Shown here in pieces: positions 1 through 5,492 of a stretch of 7,910 bases of DNA; the stretch's first letter is position 1; each line of letters opens with the position of its first letter. The position numbers and the translations under genes were made by a program. This stretch comes from an uncultured Neisseria sp. (GTDB lineage: Bacteria; Pseudomonadota; Gammaproteobacteria; Burkholderiales; Neisseriaceae). The stretch is from assembly GCA_927911515.1 (NCBI GenBank), contig CAKMQH010000006.1, positions 1 to 7,910 of the forward strand, given 5' to 3'. A model generated the notes under the pieces. The model was not told where the DNA came from and searched no databases. It worked only from the letters and a program-made list of their open reading frames with translations.

Positions 1-71
1 AAGCCGCAGACAGTACAAATAGTACGGCAAGGCGAGGCAACGCCGTACTGGTTTAAATTTAATCCACTATA
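1..71. repeat. Correia repeat enclosed element (CREE), right-hand part, truncated by the window edge
   Basis: Positions 42-71 match the Correia terminal inverted repeat as I know it, ending in TTTAATCCACTATA. The inner part carries the characteristic perfect 8-bp stem AGTACGGC (21-28) / GCCGTACT (42-49). Correia elements are small non-autonomous repeats of Neisseria that insert at TA, fold strongly when transcribed, and may carry promoters or RNase III sites. The other end lies outside the window, so the length and full/short class are unknown. It lies 66 bp beyond the last minus-strand stop codon, where it could shape the 3' end of that transcript. Confidence 0.9.
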
Positions 72-137
72 TTTGACTGATTTAATTTCAGAAAACTGCC
101 TTAGCTCTCCTGCTCGTTTTGAGATGCGCCGTAAGAT

Positions 138-344
138 TTATGCAGCAACGGGTTTCTGTAACTCCCTATCCCAAAATGCCCGCCATGTGCCGTTTTCTTG
201 AGCAAGAAAGATAACAAATTCATTATTGACATGATCGGCAACGTATTGGATGCAATACGGTTTTTCTTCGCAATTCACTATCCAAACATGATATTGCCGG
301 GTTCGTTGCCAAGATTTGCGGCTATACCCCATTTCTTTATACAT
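138..344 (-). CDS. Small protein of unknown function, or the detached C-terminal half of the 360-659 gene
   Basis: This is a 68-codon frame starting MYKEMGYSRKSW and rich in Trp, Tyr and charged residues. It has no signal peptide or membrane segment, and I do not recognise its family. It is in the same frame as the 360-659 gene. Only the TAA at 360-362 and five codons (S-P-I-P-S) separate the two. No convincing Shine-Dalgarno sequence precedes the ATG at 344; the nearest purine run (AAAAAGAAG) lies within the end of the upstream gene, more than 15 bases away. The simplest reading is that both frames once formed a single protein of about 172 residues, broken by a nonsense change at 360-362. 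An independent, translationally coupled small gene is the alternative. The coding character looks real; its status as a separate gene is uncertain. Confidence 0.5.
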   Translation of the reverse strand: MYKEMGYSRKSWQRTRQYHVWIVNCEEKPYCIQYVADHVNNEFVIFLAQENGTWRAFWDRELQKPVAA

Positions 345-359
345 ACTGGGAATAGGCGA

Positions 360-659
360 TTACGCTTCTTTTTCCAGAGAGGCTTGGATTTGATTGTCCC
401 ACCCATTGAGACAATGCAAAATTTCCCTATATGGGGTTTCGCTGTCACGGGGAAAATACAGCAGGATATTGTGCGCACGTTCACTTAGCTCCAACTCGAC
501 CGTACTGCCCTGCTCATCATAATGTCCATTAGCATTGACCAGCCGACGGCTAGCGCCGGTCAATTCCCGCTCCCAATCCACATGTTCAAAACGATTGCGC
601 GGAAACATGGAATCAATTTGATGTTTTTGGGTAAAGAGCCGTTTTAACAACTGAAACAT
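360..659 (-). CDS. Hypothetical protein of 99 residues, possibly the N-terminal half of a gene broken by TAA
   Basis: I place the start at the ATG at 659 (MFQLLKRLF...) because AGGAAG lies about five bases upstream. A longer reading from a TTG at 719 would overlap the upstream gene and lacks a ribosome site. The product is charged and soluble-looking, with an amphipathic start and no signal peptide. I do not recognise the family. The gene begins 31 bp after the stop of the 691-1062 gene on the same strand, so the two are probably co-transcribed. The frame stays open after the TAA at 360-362 and continues to 138, which suggests a truncated gene. Confidence that this is coding is good; confidence that the protein is complete is low. 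Confidence 0.7.
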   Translation of the reverse strand: MFQLLKRLFTQKHQIDSMFPRNRFEHVDWERELTGASRRLVNANGHYDEQGSTVELELSERAHNILLYFPRDSETPYREILHCLNGWDNQIQASLEKEA

Positions 660-690
660 AAGACTTCCTGAAACCATCTTCTCACGCAAC

Positions 691-1062
691 CTACTGCTCA
701 AAGCAGGTAATCTTGCCAACCTTTTCTCCGTCAGGTTCGATTTCTGCTACATGATCTCCATATTTATTACTCCAAAAGAACCGCCCGTTTTCCTCATGCC
801 AAGGCTTACCCAGCACATACCAAGCTTTATCCAAGCTGTCGCCAGGGCGGATGGTTTCGCATGTTGCTTTATCCTTCCCTGCACTCAGCATACACGCATC
901 ATGTTGACGACAATTGGGATTAATGCACCTGCCCTTGTCGTCATTCCAAGAGCGATCCATTAATTTACAGGCTATCAAATTATAGTCATAAGCATAAAAA
1001 CCGTATCCTGTCATCAACAGCGCAGCAATACCCAAGCTTTGTAAACGCGGCGTTAATTTCAT
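691..1062 (-). CDS. Small exported or membrane-anchored protein with six cysteines, unknown function
   Basis: The 123-residue product starts at the ATG at 1062, preceded by GGGAGAAG at good spacing. An upstream TTG at 1077 overlaps that ribosome site and is rejected. Residues about 9-29 are hydrophobic after a short basic start, indicating an uncleaved anchor or a signal peptide; no lipobox is visible. The rest is polar and holds Cys at 32, 46, 51, 57, 68 and 120, which suggests up to three disulfides outside the cytoplasm. Residues 74-99 (GDSLDKAWYVLGKPW..., then FFW) resemble the helix-turn plus 'LGxP' pattern of small BamE/SmpA-like lipoprotein domains. That is a fold-level guess only. The gene lies 39 bp downstream of dusB, with a DUS between them, and 31 bp before the next gene. 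Confidence 0.75.
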   Translation of the reverse strand: MKLTPRLQSLGIAALLMTGYGFYAYDYNLIACKLMDRSWNDDKGRCINPNCRQHDACMLSAGKDKATCETIRPGDSLDKAWYVLGKPWHEENGRFFWSNKYGDHVAEIEPDGEKVGKITCFEQ

Positions 1063-1084
1063 ATTTACTTCTCCCAAGATAAAA

Positions 1085-1096
1085 AGGTCGTCTGAA
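1085..1096 (+). other. DNA uptake sequence AGGTCGTCTGAA
   Basis: This is an exact 12-base copy between dusB and the six-cysteine protein gene. It has no good inverted partner, so it is unlikely to be a strong terminator by itself, although a T run follows it on the minus strand. In Neisseria these sites are recognised during type IV pilus-dependent DNA uptake. Confidence 0.9.
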
Positions 1097-1101
1097 ACGC
1101 C

Positions 1102-2106
1102 CTAACCTTCACGATACTCACACACCCAGCGGTCGGTTTTCTCTGAAAGCGTCTCAAGATAGGCGGCAAGGGTGTCGTATTGTGCCGCGGCGCTGTCCAA
1201 GCGGTTGATGTCGCGGCGCGTCTGCTCGCCGTCGGGCATGGCGTCGATGTACCAGCCTATGTGTTTGCGGGCAATGCGTACGCCGGCAACTTCGCCATAA
1301 AACGCGTGCATGGCGCGGATGTGGTTCAAAATGGTGGCGTTACATTCTGCCAAGCTCAAGGCAGGCGGCAAAACGCCGTGTTCGGCGTAATATTTCAAAT
1401 CGCGAAAGAGCCACGGCCTGCCTTGTGCGCCGCGCCCTATCATGATGCCGTCTGCGGCGGTTTGTTTGAGGACGGCGGCGGCTTTTTGCGGTGAGGTGAT
1501 GTCGCCGTTGACCCAGACGGGGATTTTCAGACGACCTTTGGTGTCGGCAATCAGATCGTAAGTTGCTTCGCCTTTGTACATTTGCGTGCGTGTGCGTCCA
1601 TGGACGGCAAGCGCGGCAATGCCGCAATCTTCGGCGATGCGGGCGATGGCAGGCAGGTTTTTGTGGTCGTCGTGCCAGCCCAAACGGGTTTTAAGGGTAA
1701 CGGGAACGTCCACCGCGCGGACGACGGCTTCAAGAATGGTGGCAACCAGCGGCTCGTTTTGCATCAGCGCACTGCCGGCTTGAACGTTGCAGACTTTTTT
1801 GGCGGGGCAGCCCATGTTGATGTCGATAACCTGCGCCCCCAGACTGACGTTGTAACGCGCGGCATCCGCCATCTGCTGCGGATCGCTGCCGGCAATTTGG
1901 ACGGCAACGATGCCGCCTTCATCGGCAAAATCGCTGCGGCGCAGGGTCTTTTTGGTATTTCTAAGCGTCGGGTCGCTGGTCAGCATTTCGCACACCGCCC
2001 AACCCGCGCCAAAATCTCGGCAAAGTCGGCGGAACGGTTTGTCCGTAATGCCCGCCATCGGGGCGAGTGCAATAGGATTGTCGATAATGTAGCCGCCGAT
2101 GCGCAT
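1102..2106 (-). CDS. dusB: tRNA-dihydrouridine synthase B
   Basis: This FMN-dependent enzyme uses NADPH to reduce a uridine in the tRNA D-loop (U17 for E. coli DusB) to dihydrouridine in the cytoplasm. The 334-residue product matches DusB throughout. It has the N-terminal APMAGITDKPFR motif, then DINMGCPAKKV with the catalytic Cys100. The FMN-site residues follow: Lys139 in VTLKTR, His169 in VHGRTR, NGD at about 200-202 and the phosphate-binding IGRG at about 223-226. The C-terminal helical tRNA-binding part contains RIARKHIGWY. The length is close to the roughly 321 residues of E. coli DusB. I chose the ATG at 2106 (MRIGGY) over a TTG at 2112 because it aligns with DusB N-termini; the ribosome site (GGCGG) is modest. 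The gene has its own promoter at 2136-2164 and probably heads the small-gene chain downstream. An intragenic DUS lies at 1526-1537. Confidence 0.97.
   Translation of the reverse strand: MRIGGYIIDNPIALAPMAGITDKPFRRLCRDFGAGWAVCEMLTSDPTLRNTKKTLRRSDFADEGGIVAVQIAGSDPQQMADAARYNVSLGAQVIDINMGCPAKKVCNVQAGSALMQNEPLVATILEAVVRAVDVPVTLKTRLGWHDDHKNLPAIARIAEDCGIAALAVHGRTRTQMYKGEATYDLIADTKGRLKIPVWVNGDITSPQKAAAVLKQTAADGIMIGRGAQGRPWLFRDLKYYAEHGVLPPALSLAECNATILNHIRAMHAFYGEVAGVRIARKHIGWYIDAMPDGEQTRRDINRLDSAAAQYDTLAAYLETLSEKTDRWVCEYREG
1526..1537 (-). other. Intragenic DNA uptake sequence in dusB
   Basis: The minus strand reads AGGTCGTCTGAA, encoding part of the segment K-G-R-L-K of DusB. Uptake sequences inside coding regions are less common than intergenic ones, but they are well known in conserved housekeeping genes of Neisseria. 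Confidence 0.85.
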
Positions 2107-2135
2107 GGTCAAACCGCCGTATGGAAAGGGCTGCC

Positions 2136-2164
2136 ATTGTACAATTTTTAAGCAGGGTTTCCAA
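2136..2164 (-). promoter_or_regulatory. Predicted sigma70 promoter of dusB
   Basis: The minus strand reads TTGGAA (2159-2164), a 17-base spacer, then TACAAT (2136-2141). The -10 matches consensus in five of six positions and the -35 in four of six. Transcription would start near 2129, giving a leader of about 23 bases before the dusB ATG. Confidence 0.6.
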
Positions 2165-2189
2165 TGGAATTTACTTTGACGGATAGGAA

Positions 2190-2221
2190 AAAGGTCGTCT
2201 GAAAAAGTTCAGACGACCTTT
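2190..2221 (-). terminator. Inverted-DUS rho-independent terminator of the M50-like gene
   Basis: AAAGGTCGTCTGAA and its exact reverse complement form a 14-bp stem around a four-base loop (2204-2207). On the minus strand the stem is followed by a T run (2186-2192). It begins 17 bp after the stop of the 2239-2913 gene. Paired, oppositely oriented uptake sequences acting as terminators are typical of Neisseria. The structure separates this gene from the dusB promoter. Confidence 0.85.
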
Positions 2222-2238
2222 GTTTTCCATTTACCTTG

Positions 2239-2913
2239 CTATTTTACTAAGTCGGCTATACCTGCCAAAATCAATGCGGTAAAGATAGAGACTGAACTCC
2301 CTATCATCAGAGAAAATAAGTTAATCAAACCCGACAACGCGCCCGTAAGAAGCAAAGCCAAAACAATCCATGTTCCATAAGGTTCGATTTGACGAAACTT
2401 CATAGACCATTTTGCATTGAGGAAAGAGTCAAGAATGACGCCACCATCGAGCGGCAAAATCGGAAGCAGGTTAATGACGATCAAAACTATATTGATTGTC
2501 ATACCAAACTGGGTCATGATCATTAATGGGTCAACATACGCCTCAGGGACAGCGCCACCTAAAAACGAGAGCATCGCCCAGAAATACACCAGAATCAGAT
2601 TGGTTACCGGACCGGCAACGGCAATCCATCTCCGCGCGCTGCGCACATTCTTAAAATTGCGGGCATTAATCGGTATGGGGCGTACCCAGCCGTAAACAAA
2701 CGGTGTTAACGCCAGGCTCAATGCAGGTACGATGATTGTTCCTATCAAATCGATATGCGCCATCGGATTTAATGTCAACCGTCCGAATTGTAATGCGGTG
2801 GGGTCGCCACAGCGATATGCAACATAACCGCGTGCAATCTCACGCATGACCAAGGAAAGCATCACCGGTGGGATAGCAAGCAGCACATAACTGAAATCAA
2901 AGTTTCCAAACAT
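2239..2913 (-). CDS. M50 / site-2-protease-like membrane protein with a degenerate zinc motif
   Basis: The 224-residue polytopic inner-membrane protein has hydrophobic segments at about 7-28, 54-76, 95-121, 130-155 and 180-220. The family layout is clear: GDPTA then GRLTLNP at 36-50, HIDLIGT at 53-59, GWVRPIPIN at 75-83, GPVTN at 101-105 and NLLPILPLDGG at 148-158. Family members are intramembrane zinc metalloproteases whose first helix holds HExxH. Here that site reads R24-E25-I-A-R28, so both zinc-binding histidines are arginine, while Glu25 and the third-ligand Asp156 remain. The codons are CGT and CGC, each one transition from a His codon. Proteolysis by the known mechanism is therefore doubtful, and a non-catalytic role is likely. 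I recall other Neisseria homologues with the same Arg pattern, so this may be a lineage trait. The start at 2913 has AAGGA six bases upstream. A hairpin lies just before the ribosome site. Confidence 0.88.
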   Translation of the reverse strand: MFGNFDFSYVLLAIPPVMLSLVMREIARGYVAYRCGDPTALQFGRLTLNPMAHIDLIGTIIVPALSLALTPFVYGWVRPIPINARNFKNVRSARRWIAVAGPVTNLILVYFWAMLSFLGGAVPEAYVDPLMIMTQFGMTINIVLIVINLLPILPLDGGVILDSFLNAKWSMKFRQIEPYGTWIVLALLLTGALSGLINLFSLMIGSSVSIFTALILAGIADLVK

Positions 2914-2927
2914 AGTTTTCCTTAAAA

Positions 2928-2951
2928 AGGTCGTCTGAAAAACTCAGACGA
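2928..2951 (-). terminator. Imperfect DUS hairpin before the M50-like gene
   Basis: TCGTCTGA (2931-2938) pairs with TCAGACGA (2944-2951) around a five-base loop. On the minus strand the hairpin is followed by CCTTTTT, the form of an intrinsic terminator, and almost immediately by the AAGGA ribosome site of the M50-like gene. It may end transcripts arriving from the lipoprotein locus, or it may sit in the leader of the M50-like mRNA. A full DUS occupies 2928-2939. Confidence 0.55.
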
Positions 2952-2967
2952 AATGCACCAAGGGCGC

Positions 2968-2996
2968 ATCGTAGGTAAACACTGTCAAATTTGCAA
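2968..2996 (-). promoter_or_regulatory. Weak candidate promoter for the M50-like gene
   Basis: The minus strand has TTGCAA (2991-2996), 17 bases, then TACGAT (2968-2973), four of six matches in each box. A perfect TTGACA also lies here (2984-2989) but has no properly spaced -10. If this promoter is used, the DUS hairpin at 2928-2951 falls inside the leader. Confidence 0.3.
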
Positions 2997-3000
2997 TAAG

Positions 3001-3028
3001 CAGGCCGCTCGAAAATCTCGGCGGCCTG
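3001..3028 (-). terminator. GC-rich hairpin after the lipoprotein pseudogene
   Basis: CAGGCCGC (3001-3008) and GCGGCCTG (3021-3028) form a perfect 8-bp stem with a 12-base loop, 11 bp beyond the stop codon of the lipoprotein locus. No T run follows on the minus strand, so it may stabilise the mRNA end or work with the second hairpin at 2928-2951. Confidence 0.4.
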
Positions 3029-3039
3029 TTGGCAGATGA

Positions 3040-3333
3040 TTACTCTTCAGTTGCTGAATTGTCTTCAGTATTTTCTTCGGAATCAGTTTCTGCCTCTAAT
3101 TCACCAAGCAATGACGACCACAATCCGTATTTAGATTCCACCAACTCTTTCATACTGATGACTTTTTCGCTTGCAGGCTTAAACTTGAATACGGGTTTGC
3201 CGTAATTGTGGTAAATACTTTCCATAACGATGTTCAACGTCTGAGTATTGCTTTGGCTGTTGACCTGCGTATAAATACGCGTTGCCAACAATCTGCCTTT
3301 TCCATTCAGATAATAGTCATAATAAAGAGGCAT
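3040..3333 (-). CDS. C-terminal fragment of the interrupted lipoprotein
   Basis: This fragment has 97 codons from the ATG at 3333 and corresponds to residues 338-434 of the corrected protein. It begins MPLYYDYYLNGKGR and ends in a strongly acidic tail (EAETDSEENTEDNSATEE). The same frame continues upstream of the ATG as K-D-G-R, joining the middle fragment once one A is added at 3343-3346. No ribosome site precedes the ATG. It is unlikely to be a gene in its own right. Confidence 0.5.
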   Translation of the reverse strand: MPLYYDYYLNGKGRLLATRIYTQVNSQSNTQTLNIVMESIYHNYGKPVFKFKPASEKVISMKELVESKYGLWSSLLGELEAETDSEENTEDNSATEE

Positions 3334-3830
3334 GCGACCATCTTTTCAAAGCCGGAATGCATTGAAACACCTTTCTCTTTTGTACTGTCTATAAACTCGT
3401 CAAAGAATTTTTCAACTTTCTCGTAGCCTTCAGCCGTAGAGCCTTCCTCCGGTTTTTTCTTCAGAGCATCAAATTCTTTTTTGAATTCTTTAGAGAAAGC
3501 GTTGATAAAGAGCGGGTCATATTCGTCTTTATGGGTGTAATGAATGCGGTATTTTGCTTTGTTTTGCTTACCGAATTCATCCATCTTTTCAAGACGGTAT
3601 GCTTCAGTAGGAGCAGCTTTGCTGGCCTCAATATAGGCTTTGAATGCCGCCTTTGCTGCATGACGCAAAGGAATACCTTTTACTATCTCTTCATCTTTAA
3701 GCTGGATGCTGATGGGTTGCTCTTCAGCCAAACGCTTACGCATTTCTTCACTCGTAGAGAGGCTCATAATCATCGAAATGAACAAAGGCTGGTCAATAGT
3801 CAGACTGAGATTTTCACCATCAATCAGCAT
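3306..3830 (-). CDS. Middle fragment of the interrupted lipoprotein
   Basis: The first ATG of this frame is at 3830, but coding sense extends upstream to the A7 tract at 3894-3900 (residues 151-333 of the corrected protein). It contains an ISLTIDQ-type beta stretch and then long Lys/Glu-rich helices. The last eight codons to 3306 (about ACLFIMTII) are out-of-frame read-through after the second indel and do not belong to the ancestral protein. There is no ribosome site at the ATG, so it is not an independent gene. Confidence 0.5.
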   Translation of the reverse strand: MLIDGENLSLTIDQPLFISMIMSLSTSEEMRKRLAEEQPISIQLKDEEIVKGIPLRHAAKAAFKAYIEASKAAPTEAYRLEKMDEFGKQNKAKYRIHYTHKDEYDPLFINAFSKEFKKEFDALKKKPEEGSTAEGYEKVEKFFDEFIDSTKEKGVSMHSGFEKMVACLFIMTII

Positions 3831-3864
3831 GGGAGATTGGATATTTAATTGCTCATTACGATGG

Positions 3865-4344
3865 TTAATCGAGATAGCAGGAATCCACTCGGCTTTTTTT
3901 AGCAGGCAAGTCGATTGCGATATGCGATTTCAAACGTACGCCTTGCAAATAACGTCCGGTAACCGGATATTCCTGCCATTTGTCGAGCATCTCAGTGAAC
4001 CATTTATCATCGCCGGTGTTCAACAAGGCTTCTTTCAGCTTGGTTTGATCTTCTTCAGAAAGTTCGATTCCGTCTTCGTTTAATTCTTTGACTTGTTTGT
4101 CAAGTTCGGCCTGTTCCTTCTTCGCCTCTTCCAAACGTGCTTTCTTCTCGCTTTCCGGCGCTACCCCTGCTTCGGCAGTAGAAGTATGAAATTTCACTTC
4201 GCTATCAATGTTATAGCTGTAATCATCCGTATAGACGCGATCAAGGGAAATCGCCATCATTTCATGGGCAGATTTGTTTTCAAGGCTGCTGCATGCGCTC
4301 AAACCAAATGCCGCCGCCAATACTAGACAAAACGTCTTTTTCAT
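3865..4344 (-). CDS. N-terminal fragment of a lipoprotein, signal peptide and lipobox intact
   Basis: The start at 4344 has AAGGA about eight bases upstream. The first 17 residues (MKKTFCLVLAAAFGLSA) form a lipoprotein signal ending in LSAC with Cys18. The mature protein would be lipidated and, with Ser at +2, sorted to the outer membrane under the usual rule. Residues 64-108 are highly charged and probably helical or coiled coil. Genuine sequence ends near Lys150; the last nine residues (SRVDSCYLD) are out of frame after the A7 tract. If translated as is, this would yield a truncated lipoprotein of 159 residues, which could still be made and exported. Confidence 0.65.
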   Translation of the reverse strand: MKKTFCLVLAAAFGLSACSSLENKSAHEMMAISLDRVYTDDYSYNIDSEVKFHTSTAEAGVAPESEKKARLEEAKKEQAELDKQVKELNEDGIELSEEDQTKLKEALLNTGDDKWFTEMLDKWQEYPVTGRYLQGVRLKSHIAIDLPAKKSRVDSCYLD

Positions 4345-4386
4345 TTACTGTTCCTTAAAAAAACAATCCAATGGGAATGTAAATGA

Positions 4387-4415
4387 CTTTTAACACAAAT
4401 AATTTAATGTGACAA
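4387..4415 (-). promoter_or_regulatory. Predicted sigma70 promoter of the lipoprotein locus
   Basis: The minus strand reads TTGTCA (4410-4415, five of six), a 17-base spacer, then TAAAAG (4387-4392, four of six) preceded by TGT, an extended -10. The implied start near 4380 leaves a leader of about 36 bases. Confidence 0.5.
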
Positions 4416-4447
4416 CAGCATCGGATTGTTCGGTTTCTAAAAACGCT

Positions 4448-4491
4448 AAAAGGTCGTCTGAAACGGCAACTTACCGTTTCAGAGACCTTTT
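4448..4491 (-). terminator. DUS-containing rho-independent terminator of the beta-helix gene
   Basis: A long stem pairs AAAAGGTCGTCTGAAACGG (4448-4466) with CCGTTTCAGAGACCTTTT (4474-4491). It has a single bulged G at 4456 and a seven-base loop. On the minus strand the stem ends in TTTT. It starts 8 bp after the stop at 4500. The left arm holds an intact DUS (4451-4462). The right arm is a degenerate copy lacking one base. Confidence 0.85.
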
Positions 4492-4499
4492 AAACTCCA

Positions 4500-5492
4500 T
4501 TACAAAATGCCGGCGTGGTAAGCCTGATCATCAATCATGGTCGGATATTTCGGATGATTGGCATAAACAGTATCGTGCACTGCATCAACCTTATGTTGAA
4601 CATTACCCAACACATCGGAAAGTGAAATGTCCTTACCGGTTGTATTCACTTCTTTCAATTGGTCACCATTGTGGGTATTGCTGCCGGCATAGGTATCGAT
4701 ATCTGCTTCATGTTTCAGCCAAGTCGCATACAACTTACCTTTGATATCGGTATGGAGGGTATTGTTGGCAACATTCAGCGTAGCTTTTTCTTTGCCATCG
4801 CCAGTGCTGTTGACATCCACAATCGCATCATTCAGCTTGCCGTGAAGCGACAACGTATTGTTGGTCACGTTGTACTCTTTGGCATTGGTACGCATATAGG
4901 CAAATTCACGATAACCGGCGGATTCGTCGCGAACGGTAATATCATTGTTGTTCAATGTTACCGAACCATGCAGGGGGACTTCCGAACGGTGTTCTTCAAT
5001 GTAGAACGGCACGGCTCCCGGTGCAATTTTTCCGATATTGGCAGTATTGTCGCTGATATTGATGGTACCTGTACCGATACCGTTGTGTTTGTTGACATGA
5101 TCGTATGTGTTGTTAATCACTGCCATCAGGTATTTGGTGGAATCACCGTCGATTTTGTTATCGGTAATATTCAGCGTGTAATCCATTTTGCTTTCATGGT
5201 TACGGAATTCGATACCATAAGTTTGGATGTTGTTTTGATACACTGCCAGATTTTTAATCGTATTGCCGCTGATATCGTAATAACCTTTATCCGCCGTATG
5301 CAAATCGCGCAATTGGGTATTGGTTTGTACTTGGATACCGGAATACGTGTGGTAATACTTGCCTAAATCATCATCCATATAAAGACGGAAATTCTGGTCT
5401 TGTGTAATGACGTTGCCTTTAATTTTCACATTGTCCATGGAAAATAGGCGGTTGTAAGCAGCGATACCATACAAACGGTCGCCGTTTAACAC
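4500..5492 (-). CDS. C-terminal beta-helix fragment
   Basis: This is a 330-codon frame whose first possible start is a GTG at 5492 with no ribosome site, so it is probably the continuation of the 5486-7225 frame. It has the periodic Asn-turn pattern of parallel beta-helix coils: GNV at 27, GNT at 76, DNK at 111, DNT at 148, NND at 182, NNT at 211 and NNT at 243 (local numbering). The last 70 residues lose the repeat and end polar (AYHAGIL), perhaps a cap. It has no C-terminal secretion or anchoring motif that I recognise. Confidence 0.65.
   Translation of the reverse strand: MLNGDRLYGIAAYNRLFSMDNVKIKGNVITQDQNFRLYMDDDLGKYYHTYSGIQVQTNTQLRDLHTADKGYYDISGNTIKNLAVYQNNIQTYGIEFRNHESKMDYTLNITDNKIDGDSTKYLMAVINNTYDHVNKHNGIGTGTINISDNTANIGKIAPGAVPFYIEEHRSEVPLHGSVTLNNNDITVRDESAGYREFAYMRTNAKEYNVTNNTLSLHGKLNDAIVDVNSTGDGKEKATLNVANNTLHTDIKGKLYATWLKHEADIDTYAGSNTHNGDQLKEVNTTGKDISLSDVLGNVQHKVDAVHDTVYANHPKYPTMIDDQAYHAGIL

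Larger units (their letters stand above)
3040..4344 (-). pseudogene. Lipoprotein gene interrupted by two compensating frameshifts
   Basis: Three overlapping or abutting frames read as one protein if two one-base indels are corrected. A run of seven A (3894-3900) reads through when taken as six. A run of four A (3343-3346) reads through when taken as five. The two changes cancel, so the locus length (1305 bases) is a whole number of codons and gives 434 residues. The product would be a lipoprotein with a lipobox, a charged helical segment at about 64-110, and a Lys/Glu-rich middle and acidic C-terminus. I do not recognise the family. No other stop interrupts the corrected frame, which argues for very recent decay, a switchable A tract or base-call error. 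A promoter is visible at 4387-4415 and hairpins follow the end. Confidence 0.75.

Noticed and set aside
1582..2151. A 189-codon open frame on the plus strand opposite dusB
   Set aside because: It is the antisense shadow of the GC-richer dusB. There is no ribosome site, its composition follows the opposite strand, and DusB on the minus strand is unmistakable.
2190..2221. Repeated AGGTCGTCTGAA copies as a CRISPR-like or mobile repeat family
   Set aside because: The copies are dispersed, 12 bases long and match the Neisseria uptake sequence; there are no spacers or regular spacing.
2984..2989. Perfect TTGACA as the -35 of a promoter for the M50-like gene
   Set aside because: No plausible -10 lies 16-18 bases downstream; the overlapping TTGCAA/TACGAT pair is better spaced, although weak.
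3894..3900. The A7 tract as a programmed -1 ribosomal frameshift site
   Set aside because: The zero-frame phasing is AAA AAA AGC rather than A AAA AAG, and restoring the protein needs a +1 shift, not -1. Transcription slippage or an indel fits better.
4659..5366. A 235-codon hydrophobic frame on the plus strand
   Set aside because: It lies opposite the beta-helix coils. Its Ile/Val/Phe richness is the complement of the Asn/Thr/Lys codons on the true coding strand, and there is no ribosome site.
5490..5492. GTG at 5492 as the start of an independent second beta-helix gene
   Set aside because: There is no ribosome site, it overlaps the upstream frame, and coding sense in this frame extends upstream of the GTG to the presumed indel.
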